Of a stretch of DNA of 64,000 bases, positions 44,941-57,424 are shown one piece after another; position 1 is the first letter of the stretch, and every line of letters starts with the position of its first letter. A program made the translations under genes and the position numbers. A model generated the notes under the pieces. The model had not been told where the DNA came from and ran no database searches. It worked only from the letters and a program-made list of their open reading frames with translations. Source of the stretch: Cryptomeria japonica (Eukaryota > Streptophyta > Pinopsida > Cupressales > Cupressaceae); contig NC_081406.1 of the NCBI RefSeq assembly GCF_030272615.1, forward strand, positions 267,211,692 to 267,275,691, written 5' to 3'.

Positions 44941-47896
44941 CCATCTAAATGATGTGCTTTCAGTGGTCCATTGGCCTATTCCGGAGACCCGGAGGCTATG
45001 TGGAATGGAGAATTAGGGTTTCTGTCATGTCCCCTAAATAAATGATTGACGAATGTTAAAAAAATATTAATTATTTTATATTTACCTTCCCATTCATTTA
45101 TATAAATAATTAATATTACATGTATTATGGTTAAAAGGCATGTTCTTTAATTACATGTATTATTGTTAAAAGGGCGTGTTCTTTAACACCGTAAATAGTC
45201 TTAATTATTACGGGATTTTTAACCAACTTGGTGTTAATAAAAGAATGGGTGCCAGAGATGGAAGGATATCAGATTTTATAAAAACAATGCTTGGAAGAGA
45301 AATTGACTATCTAAGTGATATCAATACCAGTTGAATATTTCCTTTCGCCAGCCATTAACTGGCCTATTGGAATTGTGCAGTGATGAATCCCTGAAGAGTG
45401 AACTATTGGCGTGATTACTGTAGGTGATACAAGCTAGGCGAAGCCTATCAGAAGTTTGGCGGAGAGGCACGCAGACTCATTCATTTCCTTGTGCTTAGAA
45501 CAACACACAAACTTCATCCATTTCCCCGTGTTCAGAACGGCTCGCAAACTTCATCTATTTCTTCGTATTCAGAAACGGCAAGCAACTTAATTCATTTTCA
45601 GAAGACCCGATATCGGGTGTAGTTTTGTTATGCCAGTTCCTTTCCGCTTCGTATGAACTAGTAAACCCGATAACGGGTGTGTCCAGGATGTGTTCCTGCA
45701 GTCACAAAAAACCAAAGCAGGAGTAGCGGGTGCCGTAAGGGAGACGGGACCAGATTCAACACGTAAAATATATGCCGTGGAACAGAGTCCTTAATGCATT
45801 TGTTTACGAAGAGTCATCTGCTATTATGTTTCACAGTGAATGCATGAAGACTTCCTAGATAGCCAACAGTCACGGGGATGGGCACAAACAGCCTCTGCAG
45901 GTTAATAGGTGCATCGTGAAATACTCTATTGTATGTTGAATAATGACTGTCAATAAATGCTATGTTAATTTGGAATTACATGTGTTATATTATTAAATCC
46001 ATAGGCAACCGGTTAAGTTAAATGCAACATTTTCTGTGTAATTTGGACAAATACATCTATTTGCAGTCAATCCTAGTAAGGAATTTTACAGTTTCAAATG
46101 TTGGTGAAGTGAGAACTTACTATTTTTAGTAAGTTAGGGTTTGGTTGTTTGGATGATGCTATCTTACTGAGCTTTCCAAGCTCTCTCACTGGGTGCGAAG
46201 ATCATGCTTTTCAGAGGAGTAATTCATGACTTACTATTTTTAGTAAGTGGCAGTATGGAGCATTTATATTTTTGGCAGTGGACAAGGCCCTGATCCTCTA
46301 GCAGTTCAGCGGTCTTCTTTGCTCAGCTTCATCCTAGTTTTGTTGATGATCAGTATGGGAGCCATAAGTGATTTAATTAAATATTATTTCCTTGTCCTAA
46401 GGTTTAATATTTAATTAATTTTATTATTTTTTACTACTGATTAATGACTTTGGAAATTGTGCATAACATGATGTCTCCTAAGTTGCTAGGCGAATTGTTT
46501 ATGTCTTGAAGGAGGACGGCAATATTAAAAGAAATGTTATTTTATTCACCAAAGTATTTGCTAAGCCATAATCGTGGTCCTTGCTGGCTAGGCGTGTTTT
46601 GACTTGAAGTATGGCGCCATCTTTGGGTCCACTTGGTAAATGAGATGCAAATGGGAAAGATGAATTTGGGCGTATTTGTGAGCATTTGCATTTGAATTTG
46701 AGGAGCAAGAAGTTATAAATAAGAGCCTTGGGCTCTCATTTTGGGCATCTTAAAAAATTGCATCGTTATGCTGCCGGATTGGCGTATGAACTTTAAGCTT
46801 CAAAGTGCGGCTCCCTAGTATTACTAGTTTCGTACTTGAGACATAGTACCTAGCTGAGTGGTGTATTCTTGTGACATTCTCAATGCGTATTTTCAATATT
46901 TTGGAGTGTGGTGTGTTTTCTGGAGTTGCTGGTTTGTTGTGGCTGAAGCAAGTTTTCGATAATACCTCCCTGCCTGAGCAACTGGTCATTCTAGGTACTG
47001 GCTCAAACCTTCTTTATGCTATTGGCAATATATCTTGTAAGTTTGTAGCACCTTATTTGGAGTTTTAGATTTTATAATGCAAATCGAAATTATTTATCTA
47101 GGCGTGGGTTTTGGTGAGTGCATTGGGATGCATGAAGGGTGTTTGGGGGTGTTTGGTAGCTTCATTTTGGTGTGTTCTTAATCGCTTATTGCCTAGTGAA
47201 TTGAAGGAGATATGAGTGAGATATGGGCAATTTAGTGAGTTTATGTGTTGCTGGTTATGCATTTCCAGCCTGTTGTTTTTGGTGTCGAGTTAGTTTGATG
47301 ATAATTATCTCATGTGTTTAGCATTATACTTCTACTCTATCTTTCCTCTCTATTGTAAGGTTAAGTAGTAGTAGTACTAACTGTTTCTGGATTTTATTCT
47401 TCATATCCCACTGCATAAGTGGAAGAAGCTGGCTTAGCCACCTTCTTGCTTTGTAATTCAGTTTATGTACTCAGACCTCCCACTGAATAAGTGGTCAAGT
47501 GATAAGTTTTACGCAATTGTCCTCCCGCTGAAATATGCGGAAGAGTGATAGCTTAATGTAATGTCCTCCCGCTGAAATACGCAGTAGAGTGATTGAGTTT
47601 CATTTTCTTGTTATTTCCATTGGCTGGTTTACCGCCAAGAGTTCAGTTTCTATCCTACTAGATAAGCAGAAGGGGTTGGCTTGCCACCCGTTATTGTATT
47701 TCAGCAGTTTAGCAGTTTATCTCTAACGATCCCCTACTACCGTATGCTCTCACCCTCCCAATTTGGGCTCTCGGTGATCAGAAAGTGTAGGGTTCCTTGT
47801 ACTTGTTTAGATTTCATTATTCCAACCCTAACGGGTGATTTGTGTGATTGTGATATTGTGTTGAAAAATCAAAAAAAAAATAGTGGGAATATTACA
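44941..47896 (+). mobile_element. LTR family B, copy 1 (2.96 kb), nested in LTR A copy 6
   Basis: TGTAATGTCGCC start, GGGAATATTACA end, with perfect five-base duplication AAACT at 44936-44940 and 47897-47901. It shares GGTCCATTGGCCTATTCC, the two ACTTACTA hairpins, CCTCCCGCTGAAATA and GGTTTACCGCCAAGA with 53733-58695. It is itself interrupted at 45023-46090. No coding domain. Confidence 0.88.
45023..46090. mobile_element. Third-level nested solo LTR, 1.07 kb
   Basis: TGTCATGTCCCC start, GGAATTTTACA end, perfect duplication GTTTC at 45018-45022 and 46091-46095. It interrupts family B copy 1 just where copy 2 (53733) is continuous (GGGTTTC then the ACTTACTA hairpin segment). Confidence 0.85.
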
Positions 47897-48448
47897 AAAC
47901 TCAACTAGACTTAGCTTTGCCATGCAAAGCAACAACTTCACAAAGTTTAGTGCAACCTCCAAAGGTAAGCGTATGATTTTCAAATCACTACCACGAGCAT
48001 TGACACCATCAAGACTATGCATATCAATGGACAAGTAGCAATTGAAGTTAAGCTTGGTTAAGATGGATGCAGTTGACTACGCAAGACACTTTACAATCAG
48101 CAAGGTGTTAGTAGTATGTACTATGGATGTACGAATTTCACCATTGATCATGCACAAAGTTCTTCCATTAGTCTAAACAACATGAAAATTTAATAAGTAG
48201 AGACCATGCAAATGTTGAATCAACACATAAAGTTCACCATTTCTTCAATGAAATGTATATGCTGCTTACAACAAAGTCTTGGCAACAATCTTTGCCTTCT
48301 CCTACTCTTTTAACTGGTTGTTATCTAACATCTATCAACTATTCACTATTAACCTTTACATATGAAGAAGTAGAGCCTTATATAGTGCTCTCATTACAAT
48401 GAGCAGCTCAAATTGATTCACAATCGATGGCCAAGATTACAAGATAGA

Positions 48449-48466
48449 AAACCCTCATTAAGGTTT
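48449..48466 (-). promoter_or_regulatory. Telo-box variant in LTR A copy 6
   Basis: AAACCCTCATTAAGGTTT, two changes from the palindrome, 65 bp upstream (minus strand) of TATATAAG at 48377-48384, which is followed by CATATGTAAAGGTTAATAG. Confidence 0.55.
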
Positions 48467-49399
48467 GTTACACCCATTACAAAGCATTTAATGCTTGACC
48501 AATGATAAAATTACAAAAAAATAGGACACATGTCCTTTGAATTTTCGACCAATAGATGATGAGGGAAGGTGCATCAGACTTTGTGCCCACATGTGGTAGT
48601 TATCCTCCTTGATGAATGAGTCGTGTGCAATTAACTTGGACGCCTTATCTTGGAATAATATAATTGGCTAAGCGATGATTGGACGCCACTTCAGCTAGTT
48701 CATCCTTGTAACTCATCACAAGATGTAAATGAATGAGGCATATCACTTGATACTCAACATTATCCAAAAGCCTACTATGAAGAATGGTATGGTGGTGGGA
48801 GATAGCATCATCTTCCTAAATTGATCACCTTTGCCCTTGAACTATCTCCCTGATGTGTTGGCAATAATTCTTGGATTTCTGGAGGAAATTCAAGATAGTT
48901 GAAGATTTTCTTCCTTTAGCACATAGTCACTCTCATGCTTGCTCTTGTGAATATTGTGCTTCCTTAAACTTGGAATACTTATATGTGATGAAATCTCTCT
49001 CTTCATGAAGCAAGCTGACATCCTCACATTGCAATATAACTCCTTAGCTAGAAGTGTAATGTTGAAAAACCGAAGTATATGTGTTGACTTCCTTTGATAC
49101 TACACCCTATACTTGCTTTACAGTGTATCTCTTTGTGATGGAAGTCAGCCTATCCGCTTCCTTGCACAAGCTTTGAGACTTGGAGTGTTGAAATATCTTG
49201 GACCCTCCTTCATATGCTGAAGTCTCAAACGGGGTGATCTTGATGTTGTATGTTAGCTGATGAGCCTCCATCTTGGAGCTTATTCCTTCCATGTCCTCAT
49301 CCTCTTCAAGTGATGAAGTTCATTCTTCCTTGCGTCCGTAACCTAAAAAGAAAACAAACCTTGTTCAAAATGTAAAAGAGAACCATATCAATCTTAAAA

Positions 49400-50300
49400 T
49401 CTGAAATGAATTCCCTTTACCCAACCCCTAATTTCACATTTCAAAGTTCGATTTTGTGTGTCAAGCCTGATTTATGTCTGAGACCTCACTTTCTTATGTC
49501 TGATTTCTCACTGTTTCTGATTTTATGCAGGGTCAGGCTTTTGATGAGCACTAGAGGTAACCCAAAGCAAGCCAGACTTTTGAGGGAGTATAGGAAGGTC
49601 AGGCTTTTGACTGGGCAAAGGAAGTGACTTAAAACAGATCGGGGATTTAGGTAGGCAAAGGAAGTTTGTGGTTTTGGGAGGGCAAAGGAAGTGATGTCAA
49701 GCAGGTCGGGGTTTAGGGAGAGCAGTGACAATGCCTTGAGGTAGGTCGGGGATTTGAAGGGCAATGACAATGCCTCAAAAATATCAACTTTGCTCGCTTC
49801 AGTTCAAGGCCTTTCAAATTTCTGCAAAAATATCAAACATTCTACCTAAATCAAAATTCAAAGATCATCCTACCTTGATCAGGCTTTTAGGGGATCAAAG
49901 AAAGTTCGGGCTTTGAAGGGGTCAAAGGAAGTGCCTATGAGCAGATGGGGGTTTTAGGGGGTCAATGACAGTGATCCAAAATGTTAACTTCAAACACTCA
50001 ATCAACTTTGTTTGAGATATCCCATTTGCTACAAGGGAATTGTACTCATCTCAACCACACGGTCTCTCACAGCTTGATCATCTTTCCAAGCTTAGCCTCA
50101 AGGTGATCGGACTTTTGCTGGGTCAATGACACTGAACACAAGATGATCGGACTTTCAAGGCATCATTGACAGTGATGTCACTTGCTCAATCTTGGGGAAT
50201 AGTAGCACTCACCTTACCAACTCTAAGGGTCCCTCATCATTATCCAAGCTTTTCATGTTGTTTCAGCCTTTATGTTAATTGACTTGCATCTATCATTTCA
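49400..50300. repeat. Degenerate repeats in the U3 of LTR A copy 6
   Basis: Recurring words GGTCAGGCTTTTGA, GGGCAAAGGAAGTG, GATCGGGGATTTAGG and TCAATGACAGTGA at intervals of about 40-60 bp. They are more diverged than the arrays in other copies. Confidence 0.55.
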
Positions 50301-50605
50301 ATGCTCATGACTAATCTCCACATTTGCACTCATTGTTTTCATCTTGAATGATGATGATCAAATGAAATGATCATCATATCGTTCATTGCTTAGGTTTTGA
50401 GAGCCAACTGACTCAGCTACACCCTAAAGAGAGAGAGAACCTGATCACTTCTTGGCCACCTAAGAAAATACACTTCCTCAAGAAAAAGGCTAATAGCAAA
50501 AGACTAAAACTACCAAATGACTAAGCTAAGACAATTAACCTAGAAAGCTAAAAAAAAGTGGGGGTCCCCATTTGCAATGGAGTAATGTGTGAAGATGTCA
50601 CAACA

Positions 50606-53600
50606 CCGACCTCATGGAGATAGGTGCCCATTTGGGAGGCAAAATTCAAATTAAATTAAATCTCTTTTTCCCTCCTTGGTGGACTTATATGAGAGCTGTA
50701 TTTTTTGGTGAAGGGGTGTGCTTTTGGAAGGTATAATTAAGAATTCATTTGAGCTCATTATCATCAAGCTTCTCATTGAATATTATTCCTATTCAAGGCA
50801 GTTGTGAGCAGCCCTTAGAGCAACTCTAAGGAACTTGAGTGAGCAGAAATTTTTGAAGATTGCAAGCAGATTATTTTAAACATTATGGGCAGAAGATTTC
50901 AGACCTTATGAGAAGAAATTATTGAAGAAGATAAGCAGACTTTGAAGGTGATTTATAATTATTGCAGACTTTAAAGGTGAATAATTGCAAATTTATGAGC
51001 AAAGATTCTTAACAATCATAAGCAGATTTAATGAACAATTTTTTAGCAGACTTGTGGAAGACGATCAGATAAGAGTCAAGAAAGAGATCAAACACTTATC
51101 ACTTTATTCTTTTGGAGGTTGATGCCTCATTTTCAAAGAGATTGGTTTCTCTTGCTGAATTGGTAGTTAGTTGTAATGTCCCATTTTTGGCAGCTATGTA
51201 AAATTAAATTATTTATTTATTTATTTATTATGTAATCTTAAAGTATTTAAGGCAGCTAATATTTAATTAATAATTATTTAAAATAAAGTCATTTTTGGTT
51301 AAAATTAAAATGTAAATAAAATCACTTTATGGATAAAATGTTAAATATTTAATTTATTTTATCTACAAGTTGCCTAAAGCAGTTGCCACCATTATTATAA
51401 ATAGGTGGCGAATGAAAATTGTTATCATCTTTTGGAGAACTATTGACAAGAGAATTTGGAGATCTTGTTTTACAGGCTGGAAATCTAAGGATGGAAACCC
51501 TTGGATTTCTCAGTGGGTTGGATGAAAACATAGTTCACTCTACTGGGTAAATTCATCTCAGAATTCACAACTGGACTTCATTGTAAAATTCGTAAAGTCT
51601 TCTTTGAAGGCAAATTTCAGGACAAAATATCTAATTGTGAAGTGTGGTGTCCATTTTGGTGATGCCAGTTTGCAGATTTTAATCAAAAATCAGACCTGTG
51701 CACATTCAGATTAATGGGTGCACTTGTATCATGGTTTCGAAGCATTTTGGCTATCAGGGTAGTGTTCATTTTGATGATATATTGCAATCGAAATGCTGAA
51801 AACAAATCTGAAAATATTTCTGGTTGTGGGTATTTTTTAAATATGGTGATTTAAAGTGGTTTTTTCTTTTGAAATTGTTGTTGTAAAAAGTTTATTTCAA
51901 AAAATATTTTGTACATCTTTCTTGCATTGCAAAGACAAACTCAAATTAGAAAATACAATATCAACCAAAGAAAAAATAAGGGTGTAAATTACAGTCGTGC
52001 CAAAGCAGTATATCCTACCATCCTGAAGGGTTCAGAATGAATAAATAGTGACATGTCTAGGTTTGAACATCAGCCTTTCACTCATCATTTTATACCAGAA
52101 GAAACAGATCTAACCCAAAATTAGCAACAGAGAATGAACAGACAGAAGTGAACATGAGTGATAAAGATGCAGAAGCTGAACATGCAATGAACCTATTGAA
52201 TACTTTGGTTAGGGGATAGGCAGAAGCAAATCAGCATGCACCAATGCCTTACTCAATTGGTTGAGATGATGACTCTTCATCTTGGTAAAAATAACAAGTC
52301 TGTCATGTCCCCTCCTTGATCATTACATATAGCATAATGAAACACTTATTATTAATTAATTAATATATATTAATTACCAACAAATAACATTCATAGCCAA
52401 CTCAATACCTCCTTGTGACAGGGCACATAAAAGAATAAATATATTCAATCATAATACAATACCTTTCGCCTCCTGATGACTCAGACGAATAATGAGAGTG
52501 ACTTCAAAACATACCCGGTGCCTGGTGTTATCATTATGATAGGGAATCTTGACCAGATATAAGTGTAGTATGTATAGTCATCATTGCAAAGCTATTGGGG
52601 GAATATGGAATCATTATTAAGAAAGCACGACAAAGAATAAGGAATGGAATGTTGCAATACTATCCATATAATTATTGGTAATGGTCGACAGTAGCTAATT
52701 GAATATGAAGACATTCAACAGCGATTGAAATATTATTGACTTATCAATAGACAAGTTAGAAGAAGCCTAAATGAAGATAGAATGGTTGCCAAACATCATA
52801 GTTCAATGGCAACGTCAATAAAGAAGGGAACAAACCTCGGCTAAGGCATTGTATAGACAATTTTCATAGATCGATGTCCGAACTAAGACAATCCCAGCAA
52901 GCAAACAGATGACAATTAATATCTATAATTGGGGAAGTAAGATATCATATAAGACAATAATGATCATTAATAATGAATGGGTGCATGTATGAACCCAATT
53001 AGGATTAAGGCAGCGATTAAGAGAATTATGGAATGATAAAAATATAAAGGGACATATGAAGTATCTTTCACGAAGTCTTATATCACTCCACAAATAAGAT
53101 ATAAAAGGCACTCACAATCCCTCAAACAGAAAAGAATAGAGAAGGGGAATTCAGTTTACTATTGAATCTGAATCCAAATCAATCCCGTAGATTCAAGTGA
53201 AGGTTATTCACTAGCAGAAAACAAAGATTGCATATTCATTAGGAAGCCATCATGAGTATTGATCCAATATCGCAATAGTCTTAAGACTTAAATCAGAAAT
53301 GACATTAATTAGAGAATCGCCATTATATGCAATTACCTTAGACAAGCAATCATATTAATTGTGAGGTCTTATTGGACCGATCATAGTAACACTTAGTGTA
53401 TTTATAAAGCAATATTAGACACAGCAAGACTCTATAAAGTTGGCAACGACTTTGAAGAATACGATCGGATGGTCTAACACAAGATACTTGGCGTAAGCAG
53501 TGATTATTTGGTGAAAAGGTGCGATTAAGGAATCGGAAGTTGAGTTCCTGAAAGGCGACCTCATAGGCATCAATAACTAATATGATAGAGGACAAATCTT

Positions 53601-53732
53601 ATGACACAGCGATAAAATCTAACTCATCATGAACCATTTAATTAACAAAAGAATTATCAAAATAGCCATTAATTATCCACATAAGGCACAATGAGCAAGA
53701 GTCAAGTATTCGATTGTCAAAAAGGGGCAATT
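50606..53732. other. Accessory sequence with two LTR-like starts
   Basis: TGTAATGTCCCATTTTTGGC at 51172 and TGTCATGTCCCCTCCTTGAT at 52311 look like starts of plus-oriented LTRs, but matching ends with target duplications could not be found. The stretch 51183-51360 is very AT-rich. No gene recognised. Confidence 0.45.
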
Positions 53733-54502
53733 TGTAATGTCCCCTTCTCAGTGATGATGCATTCAATGGTCCATTGGCCTATTCCGAAGACCCGTAGGCT
53801 ATGTGGAAAAGAGAATAAGGGTTTCCAACTTTTGTGGAGTTTTGCACGTGCTTGTTAGGGTTAGTCAGAAGGGAATTCTTCAGTCCTGCTTGTGGTTTCC
53901 TTCTAGGTTTTACATGAACTCCAGTGTGGCATAACGTGCAATTGACTCTTTGGTGAAATGTGAACTTACTATTTTTAGTAAGTTAGGGTTTCGCTGTTTG
54001 GATGATGCAGTTTTGCTGAGCTTCCCAAGCTCTCTCTCTGGGTGCGATGATCATGCTTTTCGGAGCAGTATTTCATGGCTTACTATTTTTAGAAAGTGGC
54101 AGCAATGGGCATTTCTATTTTTAGCAGTCTCAAACAGGGTCCTGATCCAATGCAATTCAGTGGTCTTCATAGCTTGGCTACATCCTGGATTTTGTGGTAA
54201 TCAGTATCGGAGTTATAAGTTATTCAATTAAATATTATTTCCTTATCCTAAGGTTTAATATTTAATTATTCTATTACTGATTAATGATATTGGGAATTGT
54301 GCATATTTTGATTTATCCTAAGTTTTGCTTGGCGAATTATTGGTGTGATGAAGGGGGACACCAAAATGAATATTGAGAAGACTTTATTTTATTTGGCCAA
54401 GTTTATTTTATGCCAAAATCGTGGTCCTCTTTGCTAGGCGTGATTTTTGACTTGGGGGGCGCCATGCTTGGGTCCACCATTTGAAATGAAATGCAAATTT
54501 GA

Positions 54503-55890
54503 TGTCATGTCCCCACTCTAGCTCAGTCTAGCAGAGACATGTGAGTCAGCTTATTATTGGGTCTTGTAGGCTGACAGGGTTGGACAGAGACCCGGTTTGG
54601 TTATTCAGTGTTGGAGACTTGGTGTTCTAGCAGTTATTGATCAGTTGGGAGACATTCCTTGTTTTTAGGAGGCAGTTCCTACTTTTTAGGAGGTTTGATC
54701 ATGCCCAAGGTTGGGTCTCCATGAGATGCCTCTTTGGGTTCAGTTTCAGAGAGATTGGGCTTGTTTCCTAAATTTTAGGAGCATCCCTAGATTTTAGGGA
54801 TGAGACTACCAGTGAATCCTTGATTTCCGACTTCAGTCACAGACAGGTGACAGGATGATTTTAGGGTTTGTAATGTCAGTTGGGCATTTTGTGGCTATTT
54901 GGGTTATATTTTTAATATTTCCTAAGTTAGCGTTTAATAATTAAATAAGGCTAAGTTGTTAGCCATTTTGGAGTAATAAGGGGATTTTTGGCCTCATCTG
55001 GATGCGCATCCTATTGTGTGATAGCTCGTTGGAAAGATCTTGAAATTCTTTAAATCTTTCTCTTTGGTCTCAGGGCAATTCACTAAGCGGATTTCTGTCT
55101 ATGGGGAAAAAGGTCATTTTCTAGTAACATGACCACTTTAAAATAAGAAATTATAACATTTCCACTAGACCACGCCACTTGGAGACAATTAGGGTTCGAT
55201 TTGCAATTGAGAGGGGTTATAAGGGGATAGGAGCTTCATTCTATGATTATCTTTTGCATATTTGACAACTTGTATGAATTTGCTTTGGAGAGCGATTTCT
55301 AGACTGGGACGCAAACCCCAGGATTAGGATTGGCTGGGACGTAGCCCTCAGCAATCTTTGGCACCGGACTTATAAGGCATTGTGCGTGGTGATTAAGGAC
55401 AGAGGCATCAATTCTCAGTAGGGTTTCAGCGTAGCCTACCATCTTTCCAGTGGAGACGTGGTTCATTGCAGCTGGAGGAATGCCATTTGCAGCAAATACA
55501 CCACGTGGTGTATAGGGTATTGCAGGTATTCACTTCCAGTGTATGTGGCGTTGGAGAACATTCTTCATCTTCCAATTTGACTTCGAATTTGTATGAGAGC
55601 TTGGGAAATACATTGGATTCATTGTTTGGCTTTGTAATTCAGACAAATCTGCCTGGTACGATTTGCAATAATTCTGACTTTTGCTGTATACCTCATTTAT
55701 TTCAGTATTGCTTCATATTTGCTGTTATCTATTCCTTCCTATGCTATAAAACAATCAAAAACACAAAAACAAACAACCCTTTTTGCACTTCTGTCTAGTT
55801 CTGTAAGAAAAACTTAAATAAACAGGAAAACAAAATTAAAAATAAAAAATTACAGCAGGTTAACAGCAAAGATCTATCAGGGATTTTTCA
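54503..55890. mobile_element. Nested solo LTR, 1.39 kb, in family B copy 2
   Basis: TGTCATGTCCCCAC start, GGGATTTTTCA end, duplication TTTGA at 54498-54502 and 55891-55895. Host sequence resumes with TTGAATTTGAATTTC. A GCATCCCTAGATTTTAGGGA hairpin lies near 54780. The right border is less certain because its end is not the usual ATTACA. Confidence 0.68.
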
Positions 55891-56162
55891 TTTGAGAGGT
55901 GAATTTGGAGGGAGTTGAATTTGAATTTCAAACTTGGAAATCTATTTATACAGGTGCTTGGCTCCTCAATTGATCATCCAGAGAAATTATAACGTTATGC
56001 TGTCGAAATGACTCCAGACTTCTTCGAGGGTGAAAACCTCCTAGATTTTCCTTTGCAGTTTCAAGTGTGAGACACAACTCCTAGCTATGGTTCGTTTTTG
56101 GTGTCCCTGTGGTTTATGTTGGTGTGGATTTGAAGAAGTTAGTTGCTGTTGTGATTTGTGGA

Positions 56163-57419
56163 TGTAATGGACACCCCCTGTTCGGTACTAAATTTATGTC
56201 CTTTTTACTTAGTGTAATTTTATCAAACAGTTGGCTTGCAAGCTGACTACTGGATTTTTTGGTTCTTGATTTGCAATAGGATAAATTGGATAAACTGATA
56301 TATTATTGTAAAGCTTTCAAAGTTTATTCAATATAAAAACAACCAGACATATCAAATACCAAAAACAAGAAGATTAATGCTGATGGTATTTATTTAATTC
56401 CAACTTCAAGCATACAAATCAGATCTGAAGAACATTACAGACCATATGATAATAAACAAATTCAAACCTGGACTCCACAAGTATAGAACCTGCTGAAACA
56501 CTGTTCACACATTGTAGCTGCACTATTCACGGCACTGTAGCATTTTTTACTATTCACGTGGCACTATAGCATTTTACTATTCACGCGGCACTGTAGCAAA
56601 ACACTATTCACGCGACACTGTAGCAAAAACAATATTCACGCGGTACTGTAGCAAAAACACTATTCACGTGGTACTATAGCAAAATCACTATCTTCAAATC
56701 TGCACTTTCAAACCCCTGTAAAAACTTCATGCGAGAGCACCAGATGAAGCCCAATGTGTTTCCTGAATGAAAACACCATTAATCCTCCTGACTGTGTCTT
56801 TCAACAGCGAAGAGAATGCTAGCAAAGAGGGATTCCGTCCTCCAAGCCCAATAATCGGATCTCTACGAAATCCAATAGCATAACATTAATTTCATCCCAA
56901 CATACCCCAAAAGGGAGCTCTCAACCTCCATTTATATCTTCTTCCTGGATGCAAAACACTTCATTTCCTAAATGTGGGATAATACATTTTAGAAGAAAAT
57001 ATTATTTCCCACAATGTACACATTAAAGGGAACTTTTAATATTTTAAACATTACTTTATATTCCCAACCTTATAATATAACGATAAAGTTAAATATTTAA
57101 TTTAACTTTACACTTTATCGTTAAACATTAAAACATTGTTGATAATCTCTTTAAATCATTGTCGCCTTCAAACATTTTTACTGATAATTATGCCAACCAG
57201 GGAAACACTAAAAATTTCAAGTCACTGCTTGGGGACTAACTTACTATAAATAGTAAGTGTCTAGAAACCTTGTCAAAGCAGCACCGATTGGCCTGAAACT
57301 GAAAACACCTAGGCCAAAACACCTCAGGATCCCACCAATGTCCTTGTTAGCCTTCGGGACCATGTCAAAATAGGTTAACGACAACCCATATCATGTTGCG
57401 CTAAAAAGGGGACATTACA
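56163..57419 (-). mobile_element. Nested solo LTR, 1.26 kb, in family B copy 2
   Basis: On the minus strand it starts TGTAATGTCCCC at 57419; the other end mirrors this as TGTAATGGACA on the plus strand at 56163. Perfect duplication GTGGA at 56158-56162 and 57420-57424; joining the flanks restores the host order seen in copy 1 (GGAG/CTGTTG...GTGGCTGAAGC). It contains the ACTATTCACG/CACTGTAGC array and one ACTTACTA hairpin, as does 61715-63438. Confidence 0.82.
56515..56695. repeat. Array of CACTATTCACGCGGCACTGT units
   Basis: About six units of 27-32 bp, each ACTATTCACG(C/T)GG(C/T)ACT(G/A)TAGC plus an A-rich spacer. The reverse complement of the same unit forms the array at 62718-62832. Confidence 0.88.
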
Positions 57420-57424
57420 GTGGA

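Larger units (their letters stand above)
44595..50605 (-). mobile_element. LTR family A, copy 6, with nested LTRs
   Basis: On the minus strand it begins TGTTGTGACATCTTCACAC at 50605 and ends CACATCAATA at 44595 (tail mutated from CAACA). Flanks CCAAC (44590-44594) and CCGAC (50606-50610) are a target duplication with one CG/CA change. It is split by the LTR at 44941-47896; without that it is about 3.05 kb. It has a U3 array (49400-50300), a telo-box variant (48449-48466), a TATA box (48377-48384) and the family tail. No internal domain is present. Confidence 0.85.

Noticed and set aside
51172-53732. Two further complete LTRs starting at 51172 and 52311
   Set aside because: Only the starts are convincing; no ends with matching five-base duplications could be found, so they are mentioned but not called as elements.
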